A DNA stretch of 46,133 bases from Alphaproteobacteria bacterium (GTDB taxonomy: Bacteria; Pseudomonadota; Alphaproteobacteria; Acetobacterales; Acetobacteraceae), in contig VGDL01000029.1 of the NCBI GenBank assembly GCA_016869735.1, positions 1 to 46,133 of the forward strand, in the 5' to 3' direction. Positions within the stretch are counted from its first letter, which is position 1. Every line of letters begins with the position of its first letter. Position numbers and translations under genes: made by a program. This document shows, in pieces, positions 1-9,799 of the stretch. The notes below the pieces were generated by a model. It was given only the letters and a program-made list of their open reading frames with translations, had not been told where the DNA came from and made no database searches.

Positions 1-1
1 C

Positions 2-184
2 AAAACCCTGAAACGTGACTATGCCCGCGTGAACCCAAGGCCAGACGCCATCTCGGTCCTCCAGCAGCTGCCAGCATGGTTCGAGGATTACAATAACATC
101 CACCCGCATTCGGGCTTGCGCATGCGCTCGCCACGTGAGTTCATAGCAAGCAAGTTATCCAACCAAGCCGAGTGTCCGGTTTGA
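2..184 (+). CDS. IS3-family transposase OrfB, C-terminal end (partial)
   Basis: This is the C-terminal 60 residues of a DDE integrase-core transposase, the enzyme that cuts and joins the ends of the element. The visible segment has the hallmark tail of IS3-family OrfB: LKRDYARVNPRPDA, then WFEDYNNIHPHSGL and the SPREFI motif. These resemble the IS2/IS3 subgroup. The catalytic D, D and E residues are upstream of the window. The TGA stop lies inside the terminal repeat, as is common in this family. Partial at the 5' side only because of the window edge. Confidence 0.85.
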   Translation, partial: KTLKRDYARVNPRPDAISVLQQLPAWFEDYNNIHPHSGLRMRSPREFIASKLSNQAECPV

Positions 185-198
185 TAGGGGCAAGTCCA
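173..198. repeat. IS right terminal inverted repeat
   Basis: A 26-base sequence running from TGTCCGG to GGGGCAAGTCCA overlaps the transposase stop codon. Read from the outside in, it begins TGGACTTGCCCC, which is typical of IS3-family ends. The partner repeat is outside the window, so this is judged on sequence resemblance alone. Confidence 0.6.
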
Positions 199-392
199 AC
201 TGGGTTTATGAGCGTGTCTCAAGCGACCGTGTGTATTCTGCCAGCGGTGGAGGTGCCGGTATTCCGCTGATCGCTGGTGTGAGTGGAAGTTCAGGCGTTT
301 CACGAACCTCTCAGCGCACATTGACAGTCGTTATTCGCTTTGATGAAAGGCGGCTGGTTCGTGACTTTTCCTATCGGTCAAGCAGCTTCTAA
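199..392 (+). pseudogene. 3' remnant of an IS-interrupted gene (possible BamE/SmpA-like protein)
   Basis: An open frame without a start codon runs directly from the IS end to the TAA at 390-392. It encodes about 64 residues starting NWVYERVSSDRVY, followed by a Gly/Ser-rich stretch, then TLTVVIRFDERRLVRDFSYR and SSSF at the end. The pattern W-x-Y, then a hydrophobic beta strand, then F-D-E-x-x-L-V-x-D-F resembles the C-terminal half of BamE/SmpA/OmlA-type outer-membrane lipoproteins. That is a resemblance, not a firm assignment. It ends 5 bases before the first of two lipoprotein genes, so the three were probably one envelope operon before the insertion. Absence of a start codon and the junction at the IS end mark it as a disrupted gene. 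Confidence 0.6.
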
Positions 393-397
393 ACGTC

Positions 398-856
398 ATG
401 AGGGTCACAGGCTTAGTCTGCTTCGCCTTAACGATTGTGTTGGGTGGCGCCGGCTGCGCCCCTCAGGGCGAACGGCACGCGGCCGCCCTTGGTCCAACTG
501 AATCTATAACCAATCTGCGCGCGATCCAGTCACGCCGCTTCGATACCGTGAACACGCGACTCCTGTTGCAAGCATCCATCGGCGTCCTACAGGATATGGG
601 ATACACGGTGACGGAGTCGCGCGAGGAATTCGGCGTGGTCGTTGGATCAAAAGCGACACCTGTGCCTGTAAGAGTTCAAATAGTAATACGCCGCCTGCCG
701 GAGCAAGCTGCAAGTATCGCCCGTGCCACATTTCAATTTCCAATGCCCCCGCAAATGGCAGGCTTCATGCCGGAGACAAGGACCGATGTACAACTTTACA
801 GAGAGTTTTTCGAAAAGCTCTCTCAATCCGTTTTCCTGACAGCCCATGACATTTGA
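398..856 (+). CDS. Small lipoprotein of unknown function (paralogue 1)
   Basis: A 152-residue predicted lipoprotein. The N-terminus is a short hydrophobic signal (MRVTGLVCFALTIVLGGAGC) with a lipobox at GGAGC, so Cys20 would be lipidated. The mature part contains a conserved core: RRFDTVNTRLLLQASIGVLQ, then DMGYTVTESREEFGVVVGSK, ending with a helix around REFFEKLSQSVFL. The same landmarks recur in the next gene (FDT, A-x-x-x-LQD-x-G, FF-E-LS-x-x-(V/L)-(F/Y)-L), so the two are tandem paralogues. The genes overlap by 11 bases, which suggests translational coupling. Base composition is visibly less GC-rich than the rest of the window. I recognise the type as an uncharacterised proteobacterial lipoprotein family but not a named function. 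Confidence 0.8.
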   Translation: MRVTGLVCFALTIVLGGAGCAPQGERHAAALGPTESITNLRAIQSRRFDTVNTRLLLQASIGVLQDMGYTVTESREEFGVVVGSKATPVPVRVQIVIRRLPEQAASIARATFQFPMPPQMAGFMPETRTDVQLYREFFEKLSQSVFLTAHDI

Positions 857-1289
857 TCCTTTTCGTCCCGCGCTTCTGCCCATAATGCTGCTGGCATCGC
901 TGATGCCAATGATCGCGGCGTGTCAGATGGATAGTCGCCAACAGGTATTGGCAACTTCAAATACCCAGGCTGCGCAACGTGCAATTTCCACCCGAAGCTT
1001 CGATACCGGAGATCAGCCTCGTGTTTTCCAAGCCACAATCGCTGCCCTGCAAGATCTGGGCTTTGTAGTTGATCGTGCAGACGCCGTGCTGGGCACAGTG
1101 AGCGCTACACGCTATGGCGGCAACCTAATTCGCCTGACCGTTAGTCTTCGCCAAATCTCGCCACGACAGACTGTTGTTCGTGCCTCGGGACAAATCAATC
1201 AGGTAGCACTCTCAGACCCTGAACCATTTCAGCGTTTCTTTGAAGCACTCTCGCAGGCGCTATACTTGGCAGCCAATCCGATTGAATGA
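846..1289 (+). CDS. Small lipoprotein of unknown function (paralogue 2)
   Basis: A 147-residue predicted lipoprotein, tandem paralogue of the preceding gene. The signal region runs to a lipobox IAAC at residues 23-26, so Cys26 is the probable lipidation site. The core repeats the sister's pattern: STRSFDTGDQPRVFQATIAA, then LQDLGFVVDRADAVLGTVSA, and a C-terminal helix FQRFFEALSQALYL. The start at 846 overlaps the previous gene. The next in-frame ATG at 885 would leave only a 12-residue signal, so the earlier start is preferred although no good ribosome binding site is visible. Probably anchored in the outer membrane, working with its sister and the disrupted upstream gene. Function unknown. 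Confidence 0.8.
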   Translation: MTFDPFRPALLPIMLLASLMPMIAACQMDSRQQVLATSNTQAAQRAISTRSFDTGDQPRVFQATIAALQDLGFVVDRADAVLGTVSATRYGGNLIRLTVSLRQISPRQTVVRASGQINQVALSDPEPFQRFFEALSQALYLAANPIE

Positions 1290-1308
1290 GTTTGCGCCAC
1301 TCATTCAA
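1282..1308. terminator. Hairpin between convergent genes
   Basis: A perfect 9-bp inverted repeat, TTGAATGAG / CTCATTCAA with a 9-base loop, overlaps the stop codon of the lipoprotein gene and lies 13 bases from the end of the convergent kinase gene. No strong U-tract follows on either strand, so it may be a weak bidirectional terminator or an RNA 3'-end stabiliser. Confidence 0.45.
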
Positions 1309-1320
1309 AGCGTTTCCAAG

Positions 1321-2232
1321 CTACTTCCCCGCCAACATCGCCTCCACCATCGCGCGATAGGGTGTTGCCCCATCGCGTGCGCGCAATCCGCCCGCAGCTG
1401 AGGCAAAGCGCAGCGCGGCTTCCGCCCCCATTCCCTGAGCGATGGCCAGGGCATAGGCGCCGTGAAAGACATCGCCCGCGCCGGTGGTATTGGTGGCCTC
1501 TACCGGGAAGGCCGGGATTTCCTGCGGTGCCGCCATGCCGGGTGCGAGCCATAGCGTGCCTTTCTCGCCGCGCGTCACGGCGGCGAGCTTCACGGGGCCT
1601 GAGGCCAAGGCGCGGCGCAGCCCTTCTTCCGGCGCGCAACCAGGCGCGAAATTCTGCAAGCCGGTGACCGAGAAAATCGCGTGATCCACGCGCGGCACCA
1701 AATCCACCAGAATGCGTGTTTCGCTTTTCTCGCCATCCAGCACCACGGGAATGCCAAGCCGCCGCGCCTCGGTGGCTGCTGCGGCGACACCTTCGGGCCA
1801 GCGTGGATCGCAACAAAGCGCACCGGCGCCGGCAAGGGTTTCCAAGGGCAGCCAGCCGGGGTCTATCCCCAGATCAGCGCCGCGAAAGCCGATGATGGTG
1901 CGCTCCCCATGGCGGTCCACCAGCACGGCGGAAACCGGGCTCCGCCCTCCCGCCACGCGCTTGAGGCCGCCGGTGCCCACGCCATCGGCTTCCAAAGCGG
2001 CGGCGAGCAAGGGCGCGTTTAGATCATCGCCAACCCGGCCCCAGAAATCCGCACGGCCACCAAGGCGCGTCACCGCAATCGCCGCATTGGCCGCCATGCC
2101 GCCGGCATTCAGCACATAGGAACGGGCGGCGATTTTCGCGGGCGGTTGGGGTATATCCTCCACTCGGAACACATGATCGGCGACAACATTGCCAAGGCAG
2201 ACAACACGCGGCGGGGGAAGGGGTGCGGCCAT
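1321..2232 (-). CDS. PfkB-family carbohydrate/nucleoside kinase
   Basis: A 303-residue ribokinase-like (PfkB) sugar kinase that transfers phosphate from ATP to a sugar or nucleoside hydroxyl. Near the N-terminus it has CLGNVVADHVF followed by the substrate-binding glycine segment NAGGMAANAAIAVTRLGG (about 42-59). The C-terminal signature NTTGAGDVFHG (about 248-258) contains the catalytic base Asp254 and the anion hole. The start at 2232 (MAAPLPPPRVVCLGN) was chosen because the longer frame upstream has no family similarity and runs over the divergent gene. The start codon overlaps that of the divergent pseudouridine synthase by two bases. The exact substrate cannot be read from sequence; a sulfofructose- or ribokinase-type enzyme is possible. 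Confidence 0.85.
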   Translation of the reverse strand: MAAPLPPPRVVCLGNVVADHVFRVEDIPQPPAKIAARSYVLNAGGMAANAAIAVTRLGGRADFWGRVGDDLNAPLLAAALEADGVGTGGLKRVAGGRSPVSAVLVDRHGERTIIGFRGADLGIDPGWLPLETLAGAGALCCDPRWPEGVAAAATEARRLGIPVVLDGEKSETRILVDLVPRVDHAIFSVTGLQNFAPGCAPEEGLRRALASGPVKLAAVTRGEKGTLWLAPGMAAPQEIPAFPVEATNTTGAGDVFHGAYALAIAQGMGAEAALRFASAAGGLRARDGATPYRAMVEAMLAGK

Positions 2233-2938
2233 GATGGGCCATAGCCTGTCACGGCAGGACCGTCTTGGCCAAGTGCCGCCCGAAATCGCGTCCCGCATCC
2301 TGCTGCTACGCGATGATGCGCTGGTGCTGAACAAGCCGGCGGGGCTTGCGACACATCGCGGGCCGCGCGGCGGTGCCTCGGTGGAGGATTGGTTGCCGGC
2401 GTTGCAAATGGGAAGGCGCCATTTGCCGCAACCGGCGCATCGGCTGGATCAGGATACGGCGGGCTGCCTGGTGCTGGGGCGCACAAAGCCGGCCTTGGCG
2501 GCGCTTGGCGCCATTTTCGCCAAGGGGCTGGCGACCAAGATCTATTGGGCGGTGGTGCAGGGCGGCCCGGCAGAGGATGCGGGGGAGATTGCCTTGCCCA
2601 TCCGCAAGATCAGCACGCGCGCACAGGGGTGGCGGATGGAAGCGCATGCGGATGGGCTGGCATCGCTCACACGCTGGCGCTGCCTGGGGCGCGGTGCTGG
2701 CATGGCCTGGCTGGAATTGGCGCCTGAGACCGGGCGCACGCATCAATTGCGCGTGCATTGCGCGGCGATGGGCTGGCCGATTTTGGGTGATGCGCTTTAC
2801 GGCGCGGGAGGGGCGGGCGGCTTGCATTTGCTGGCGCGGGCCATTGCGCTGCCGCTGGAGCCGCCCTTGCAGGCAGAGGCGCCGCCACCGCCGCATATGG
2901 AAGGGGCGTTGCGCGGATGTGGCTGGCAAGGCGGGTGA
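2231..2938 (+). CDS. RluA-family RNA pseudouridine synthase
   Basis: A 235-residue enzyme that isomerises uridine to pseudouridine in rRNA or tRNA. Diagnostic segments are LVLNKPAGLATHRG near the N-terminus, the catalytic motif HRLDQDTAGCLVL (the Asp of RLD is the nucleophile), and GRTHQLRVHCAAMGWPILGD, the uridine-pocket motif. There is no N-terminal S4 domain, so it resembles the short RluA/TruC/RluE-like forms rather than RluC or RluD. Start 2231 is preferred because a purine-rich stretch (GGGGAAGGGG, 2213-2222) lies 8 bases upstream; ATG 2234 is an equal alternative. Its stop is followed at once by the remains of a receptor gene. The target position in RNA is unknown. Confidence 0.85.
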   Translation: MMGHSLSRQDRLGQVPPEIASRILLLRDDALVLNKPAGLATHRGPRGGASVEDWLPALQMGRRHLPQPAHRLDQDTAGCLVLGRTKPALAALGAIFAKGLATKIYWAVVQGGPAEDAGEIALPIRKISTRAQGWRMEAHADGLASLTRWRCLGRGAGMAWLELAPETGRTHQLRVHCAAMGWPILGDALYGAGGAGGLHLLARAIALPLEPPLQAEAPPPPHMEGALRGCGWQGG

Positions 2939-2944
2939 AAGCGG

Positions 2945-3586
2945 TTAGGGGAGCTTCCCTATGATCCCAAAAAATCCTTCCGCGCCATTATTCGCATCAC
3001 GCGCCAGCCGCTGCTGATTGTGGCGCGGCGCGGCGGGCGTTTTGCTGATTTGCCGAGCGTGATTGAAGCAGCCAAGCGCGCACCCGGCGCCATTCCGCAT
3101 GCCTCATCCGGCCAGGGTTCGATTTATCATGCGGTGTTTGTGCTTCTCTCACGCGCGGCGAATATTGAATTGCTGCATGTGCCCTTCACCGGCGGTGCGC
3201 CAAGCTTGCAGGCGTTGATGGCGAATACAGTGGAATTGGCCGTCCTCGCGCCGGAAGAAATGGCGGGGCTTGCCAATGCCGGCGAAATCCGCCCGCTGGC
3301 GGTGGCCTCCGCTGCGCGCATTCCGGGCTATCCGGATGTGCCGACCTTGCGCGAATTGGGCTTTGATGTGGTGATCGAAAACATGAAGGGGCTGAATGCG
3401 CCGGCTGGTTTGCCGGACGCAATCTACACCAGCCTGCATGATCGCTTCCGCCAGGGCATGCAGGCGCCTGCATGGAAAACCTTTCTGGATCGTACCGGCG
3501 CCATGGATGGCTATCTGGATGGCCCTGGCTATCAGCGCGCCATAGATAATGTGCTGGATTCGCTAAAGGCGGCTTTGGCCAAATAA
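2945..3586 (+). pseudogene. N-terminally truncated tripartite tricarboxylate transporter receptor (Bug/TctC family)
   Basis: The frame encodes the C-terminal two thirds of a Bug/TctC periplasmic binding protein, a family that captures carboxylates and other small organic anions for TctAB transporters. Homologous text starts at about 2951 with ELPYDPKKSFRAIIRITRQP and continues with VIEAAKRAPGAIPHASSGQG, HVPFTGGAPSLQALMA and GLNAPAGLPD, ending normally at 3586. Family members are about 320 residues with a signal peptide. Here about 210 remain and the signal peptide and first lobe are missing, cut off just after the stop of the preceding gene. The first possible start is GTG 3020, inside the domain. 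No TctA or TctB gene is nearby. Probably a deletion relic, though expression of a fragment cannot be excluded. Confidence 0.75.
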
Positions 3587-3588
3587 GC

Positions 3589-4845
3589 CTAACGCGCGCT
3601 GGGGATCACACTATCCCCAGCCCTGCCTTCCAGCACCGCATCAAACAGTTTGATCTGTTGCGGCAGGCAGATAGTTTTCAGGTCATAACGTTCCAGCAAG
3701 GTCCGCCGCGCGGCCTTGCGGATCGGCTCATACTGATCCGGCTTTGCCAAAGCCTGCACCACGGTTTCGGCCAAAGCTTCCGTGTCATAAAACGGCACCA
3801 GCAACCCGTTCACGCCATGTTCGATCACTTCCTGCACAGGCGGTGTCGCGGAGCCGATCACCAAAGCCTCACACCCCATAGCCTCAATCATGGACCAGGA
3901 CAAAACGTAAGGATATGTAAGATAGACATGCGCGCGCGTGATGCGAAATAGCGCAAGCAAAGCCGGGTGCGGAATGCGGCCGGTGAAATGCAGCTGGGTC
4001 AAATCCAGCTTGTCGCCCAATTCTTCCAGCAGATGTGCGCGCCAGGGGCGGCCATCCTTGGGTTTTTCGCCATAGCCGCGCGCCTCGCCGCCGACCAGCA
4101 CCACTTGCGCTTGCGGGCGGCGCTCCGTGATTTCCGGCAGGGCGCGCATGAAAACATCAAAGCCGCGATAGGGTTCCAGATTGCGGGAGACATAGGTAAT
4201 CACCTCATCACCGCGCGTAATCACGCTGCCATTGGGCAGTTTCACATGATGCGCGCCGGCGGGTGTCGCCACGTCGCTATTCACCCCTTCATGCACAACG
4301 GAGATTTTGCGGCGGAACACCTCGGGGTAGCGCCCGCGCTGGAAATGCGTGGGGCTGACACCCCAATCCATCGCCTCAAGCGCCGGGGTTTGCGGCAGGT
4401 TCAACATCCGCGTGCGCGCGGCCTCATCCAATTCCACCTTCTGCGCCGGGTTGAAGCCGATATCGCCGCCTGAGGTGGTGAAGTGGAATTCGCAATACTG
4501 CAGCAGCTTCGCATTCGGGAAGATGTCGGCGAGGAACATGCCCTCCCCCCAGCCCGGATGGCAGCAGATGATATCGGGGCGGAAGCCTTTGCTCCGCAGA
4601 TCAACCAAGGCCCGCGCGACATTTTGCGCGCGCCGCACAGCGGCTTCCATGGGGCGCAGATATTGATGCGTCTTGTCGCCAGCGCCTTGCGGTTCCGGGT
4701 AGCGGATATGGGTGATACCAGGCAGCGAGATATTCTCCCGCTCCCCAAGGCCAATCACCCGCGCACCCGGGCGTGCGGCAATCACCGGCGCCAAATGGCG
4801 ATACTGGCCGGGGAAATTCTGGTGAATGAATAGCGCCCGAACCAA
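3589..4845 (-). CDS. Glycosyltransferase family 4
   Basis: A 418-residue GT-B fold glycosyltransferase that moves a sugar from a nucleotide-sugar donor to a glycan or small acceptor. The N-terminal acceptor domain begins with LFIHQNFPGQYRHLAP, a typical GT4 opening. The C-terminal donor domain contains EVITYVSRNLEPYRGFDVF, LHFTGRIPHPALLALF and SWSMIEAMGCEALVIGSATP followed by EVIEHGVNGLLV, which carries the conserved acidic residues contacting the donor sugar. It stands alone, convergent with the receptor remnant and divergent from the SDR gene, so the pathway (exopolysaccharide, lipopolysaccharide or a glycoconjugate) cannot be inferred. Confidence 0.85.
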   Translation of the reverse strand: MVRALFIHQNFPGQYRHLAPVIAARPGARVIGLGERENISLPGITHIRYPEPQGAGDKTHQYLRPMEAAVRRAQNVARALVDLRSKGFRPDIICCHPGWGEGMFLADIFPNAKLLQYCEFHFTTSGGDIGFNPAQKVELDEAARTRMLNLPQTPALEAMDWGVSPTHFQRGRYPEVFRRKISVVHEGVNSDVATPAGAHHVKLPNGSVITRGDEVITYVSRNLEPYRGFDVFMRALPEITERRPQAQVVLVGGEARGYGEKPKDGRPWRAHLLEELGDKLDLTQLHFTGRIPHPALLALFRITRAHVYLTYPYVLSWSMIEAMGCEALVIGSATPPVQEVIEHGVNGLLVPFYDTEALAETVVQALAKPDQYEPIRKAARRTLLERYDLKTICLPQQIKLFDAVLEGRAGDSVIPSAR

Positions 4846-4968
4846 ACAGTCACATCCTGAAACGAACCGCTGTTAAATCGGCCATTTGCCGGGCGCGCGC
4901 AATTGCCCCCTTGGCGGGGCGGCACCAAGCGCCGAGAATGGCACCTGATCAGGAAAGAGAGGCCCGTC

Positions 4969-5718
4969 ATGACATTCGATTTCACCGGCAAGAAGGTTCT
5001 GGTCGCAGGCGGCAGCCGCGGCATTGGGCGGTCCATCGCGCTTGGCTTTGCCGCCGGCGGGGCCGCGGTTTCCATCTGTGCGCGCGGCGCCGCAGGGCTC
5101 GAGGCTACGCGTGCCGAAATCGCTGCCCATGGCGTGCAGGCCCATGCGATGCCGGCAGACCTCGCCAATCAGGCCGAAATCGAAGCCTGGGTCGCCGCTG
5201 CCGCTGCCGCGCTTGGGGGGGTGGATGTGCTGGTGAATAATGCCTCGGGCTTTGGCATGGCCGATACGGAAGACGGCTGGCAGAAAAGCCTGGATGTCGA
5301 TGTGATGGCGACAGTGCGCGCGTCCCGCGCGGCGCTCCCATTCCTGAAGGCGGCCAAGGGGTGCATTGTGAATACCACCTCCATCTCCGGGCTTGGGCCT
5401 TCGGTGCGCACGCCGGCCTATGCGGCGGTGAAGGCGCTGGTGATCAATTACACGGCATCCCAGGCGGCCAGCCTCGCCAAGGATGAGATTCGCGTGAATG
5501 CCATTGCGCCGGGGTCCATCGAATTTCCGGGCGGCATGTGGGAAGAACGCAAAACGACCGACCCCACGCTTTACGGGCGCATCCTGGCGAGCATCCCCTT
5601 CGGCCGGTACGGCACGCCGGAAGAAGTGGCCAATGCGGCGCTTTTCCTGGCCTCACCGCTGGCGGGCTGGATCACGGGGCAGACCCTGGTGGTGGATGGC
5701 GGCCAGACCCTGAGCTGA
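4969..5718 (+). CDS. Short-chain dehydrogenase/reductase (SDR)
   Basis: A 249-residue NAD(P)-dependent oxidoreductase of the classical SDR type. The dinucleotide motif is AGGSRGIGRSIALGF (Gly14-Gly20), the NNAG-equivalent is NNASGFG, and the catalytic residues are Ser138 in NTTSISG with Tyr151 and Lys155 in YAAVK. The C-terminus GWITGQTLVVDGGQTLS is standard for the family. The first residue was set at 4969, where AGGAAAGAGAGG lies 6 bases upstream; the frame extends further 5' but without family similarity. Arg17 after the glycine loop suggests an NADPH preference. The substrate is unknown, and katG follows on the same strand after 171 bases. Confidence 0.88.
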   Translation: MTFDFTGKKVLVAGGSRGIGRSIALGFAAGGAAVSICARGAAGLEATRAEIAAHGVQAHAMPADLANQAEIEAWVAAAAAALGGVDVLVNNASGFGMADTEDGWQKSLDVDVMATVRASRAALPFLKAAKGCIVNTTSISGLGPSVRTPAYAAVKALVINYTASQAASLAKDEIRVNAIAPGSIEFPGGMWEERKTTDPTLYGRILASIPFGRYGTPEEVANAALFLASPLAGWITGQTLVVDGGQTLS

Positions 5719-5871
5719 GGGATGATCCATCGGGTGAATTAAAAACTTCAAAATTATGAGTTGGACAGCTTGCCGGGGCTGGCTTAGTCACTCCGGCAGA
5801 GTGCCAGAGGGGTCTGTGAAGGGCCGGCTTCGGCGCCATATCAGCGGGGCGGGCTTTGACCCGAACCATAG

Positions 5872-8094
<2,223 letters not shown>

Positions 8095-8119
8095 GGTTGC
8101 GTTCCAGAAGTTTTGAAGG

Positions 8120-8149
8120 GGGCGCCGGTCACAAGCCGGCGCCCTTTTT
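8120..8149 (+). terminator. Rho-independent terminator of katG
   Basis: A perfect 9-bp stem, GGGCGCCGG / CCGGCGCCC, with a 7-base loop TCACAAG is followed by five T residues. It begins 26 bases after the katG stop codon. This separates katG from the amidase module downstream. Confidence 0.9.
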
Positions 8150-8216
8150 CATGCTTGACGCTTGGGAAGGGCCGAGGGACGCTTCAGCGTGACGAAGCCC
8201 GTCTTGGGAGAGCCCG

Positions 8217-8411
8217 ATGCCCGAACCCGATCCCGAAATGGAATTTGATATCGCGTTGGCGCGCGCCGGCGTGATTGTGCCACCGGAACGGCGTACCGCG
8301 ATGATGGAAGGCTTTCGCGCCTGGTGTGAAATGCGGAAGCTGCTGAATGAACCCATGCCGGTGGCAACTGAACCGGCTTTCGCGCTGACGCAGCCAATGG
8401 GGCCAAGATGA
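8217..8411 (+). CDS. AtzG-like (DUF4089-type) small amidase partner
   Basis: A 64-residue protein whose stop codon overlaps the amidase start by four bases (ATGA). Its central part, ALARAGVIVPPERRTAMMEG, followed by a helix and a Pro-rich tail ending in EPAFALTQP, matches the pattern of AtzG-type proteins. These are GatC-like subunits that wrap the amidase AtzE in the cyanuric-acid pathway and its relatives. A second small gene with the same layout precedes the second amidase at 12450. The start is supported by GGGAG 6 bases upstream. The role as a stabilising or assembly subunit is inferred from position and resemblance; no catalytic residues are expected. Confidence 0.6.
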   Translation: MPEPDPEMEFDIALARAGVIVPPERRTAMMEGFRAWCEMRKLLNEPMPVATEPAFALTQPMGPR

Positions 8412-9799
8412 GCAGCCACGTTCCCTCCCTCGCGGAAGCCTCGGCAGGCATTGCCGCCGGGACGCTTTCACCTGTGGCGCTCACGGAAGCAGCGCTGGCG
8501 CGCATTGCGGTACTTGATCCGAAGCTGAATGCCTTCATCACCATCACGGCGGATCGCGCGCGCCGCGCGGCGGCAGCGGCTGAGGCCGAGATCAAGGCCG
8601 GCAAAAGGCGCGGGCCGCTGCATGGCATTCCCTATGCGCTCAAGGATATTTATGACGTTGCAGGCGTGCGCACTACGGCGCATTCCAAGCTGTTGATGGA
8701 CAATGTGGCGCGCGAAGACGCTGCCTCCACCGCCAAGCTGGAAGCGGCCGGCATGGTGCTGCTGGGCAAGCTTTCGACGCATGAATTCGCCCGCGGCGGC
8801 CCCACTGATGTGCTGCCTTTCCCCAACGCGAAAAACCCTTGGAACACCGCGCATTTCGCTGGCGGGTCGAGCAGCGGTTCCGGTGTTGCGGTGGCCTCTG
8901 GCATGGTGGGGCTTGCCATGGGGAGCGATACGGCTGGGTCCATTCGCCTGCCCGCCACATTTTGCGGCATTGTCGGGCTGAAGCCGACCTATGGCGTCAT
9001 CAGCCGGCGCGGCGTGGTGCCGCTTTCCTTCACGCTGGATCATGCCGGGCCACTGACGCGCTCGGTCGCAGATTGCGCGCTGGCGATGCAAGTATTGGCC
9101 GGGTATGAACCGGGCGATCCAGGATCAGCGCGCGAAGCCGTGCCTGATTACAGCGCGAATTTACGCAAGGGCGTTGCCGGGCTGACCATTGGCCGCGCAC
9201 GCGCCTATGACATTGAAGCGGGCGTTGATGCGGAAGTCATGGCCGCCGTGGATGCAGCCGCCGAAAAATGGCGCGCCTTGGGTGCCAAGATTGTTGATGT
9301 GGTGCTGCCCAGCAAGCGGCGCATGGATGCCTGCATTCAAACCATTCTGATCGCGGAAGGTTTTGCCATTCATGGCGAATGGCTCCGCACCCGCCCGCAG
9401 GATTATGGCCGCGTCACGCGCGAACGGCTGATGATGGGCGCTTTTGTCACCGGCGGAGAATATGTTCAGGCGCAGCGCCTGCGGCGGATCATCACAGCTG
9501 AGGTGGATGCGGTGCTGGCCGGTTGCGATGCGATTCTGTGCGCCGGCAACCCAACCGCCGCGCCACGCGTGGTGGATGTGGATGAAGGACCCTTCCGCAA
9601 ATCCCACCCCATCACTGGCCCTTTCAACGCCACCGGGCATCCGGCGCTGGCGCTGCCTTGCGGCTTTGGCGCTTCTGGCTTGCCGCTTGGGTTGCAATTG
9701 ATCGGGCGGAATTATGGGGAAGCCATGCTGTTCAGGATCGCGCAGGCTTACGAACAGGCAGCAGAGTGGGGCGCGCGGCGGCCTGAACTGGGCGTCTGA
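8408..9799 (+). CDS. Amidase-signature hydrolase (AtzE/GatA-like), copy 1
   Basis: A 463-residue amidase-signature enzyme that hydrolyses a C-N amide bond. The Ser-cisSer-Lys triad is complete: Lys79 in PYALKD, Ser154 in AGGSSSGSG and nucleophile Ser178 in GSDTAGSIR, with spacing like that of GatA. Substrate-pocket segments CGIVGLKPTYGVISRRGVVP and FTLDHAGPLTRSVAD are typical of AtzE/biuret- or ureide-hydrolase-like members rather than of tRNA amidotransferase, and no gatB or gatC is near. It is translationally coupled to the AtzG-like gene. A homologous pair lies 4 kb downstream. The substrate cannot be named from the sequence. Confidence 0.88.
   Translation: MSSHVPSLAEASAGIAAGTLSPVALTEAALARIAVLDPKLNAFITITADRARRAAAAAEAEIKAGKRRGPLHGIPYALKDIYDVAGVRTTAHSKLLMDNVAREDAASTAKLEAAGMVLLGKLSTHEFARGGPTDVLPFPNAKNPWNTAHFAGGSSSGSGVAVASGMVGLAMGSDTAGSIRLPATFCGIVGLKPTYGVISRRGVVPLSFTLDHAGPLTRSVADCALAMQVLAGYEPGDPGSAREAVPDYSANLRKGVAGLTIGRARAYDIEAGVDAEVMAAVDAAAEKWRALGAKIVDVVLPSKRRMDACIQTILIAEGFAIHGEWLRTRPQDYGRVTRERLMMGAFVTGGEYVQAQRLRRIITAEVDAVLAGCDAILCAGNPTAAPRVVDVDEGPFRKSHPITGPFNATGHPALALPCGFGASGLPLGLQLIGRNYGEAMLFRIAQAYEQAAEWGARRPELGV

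Larger units (their letters stand above)
1..198 (+). mobile_element. Right end of an IS3-family insertion sequence
   Basis: The window opens inside an insertion sequence. It carries the last 60 codons of an IS3-type transposase and then a terminal inverted repeat ending in GGGGCAAGTCCA at 198. The left end and most of the transposase lie outside the window, so the target duplication cannot be checked. Coding sequence resumes immediately after 198 as the open 3' part of another gene, so the element appears to have inserted into that gene. The boundary at 198 is inferred from the typical IS3 end sequence. Confidence 0.75.
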
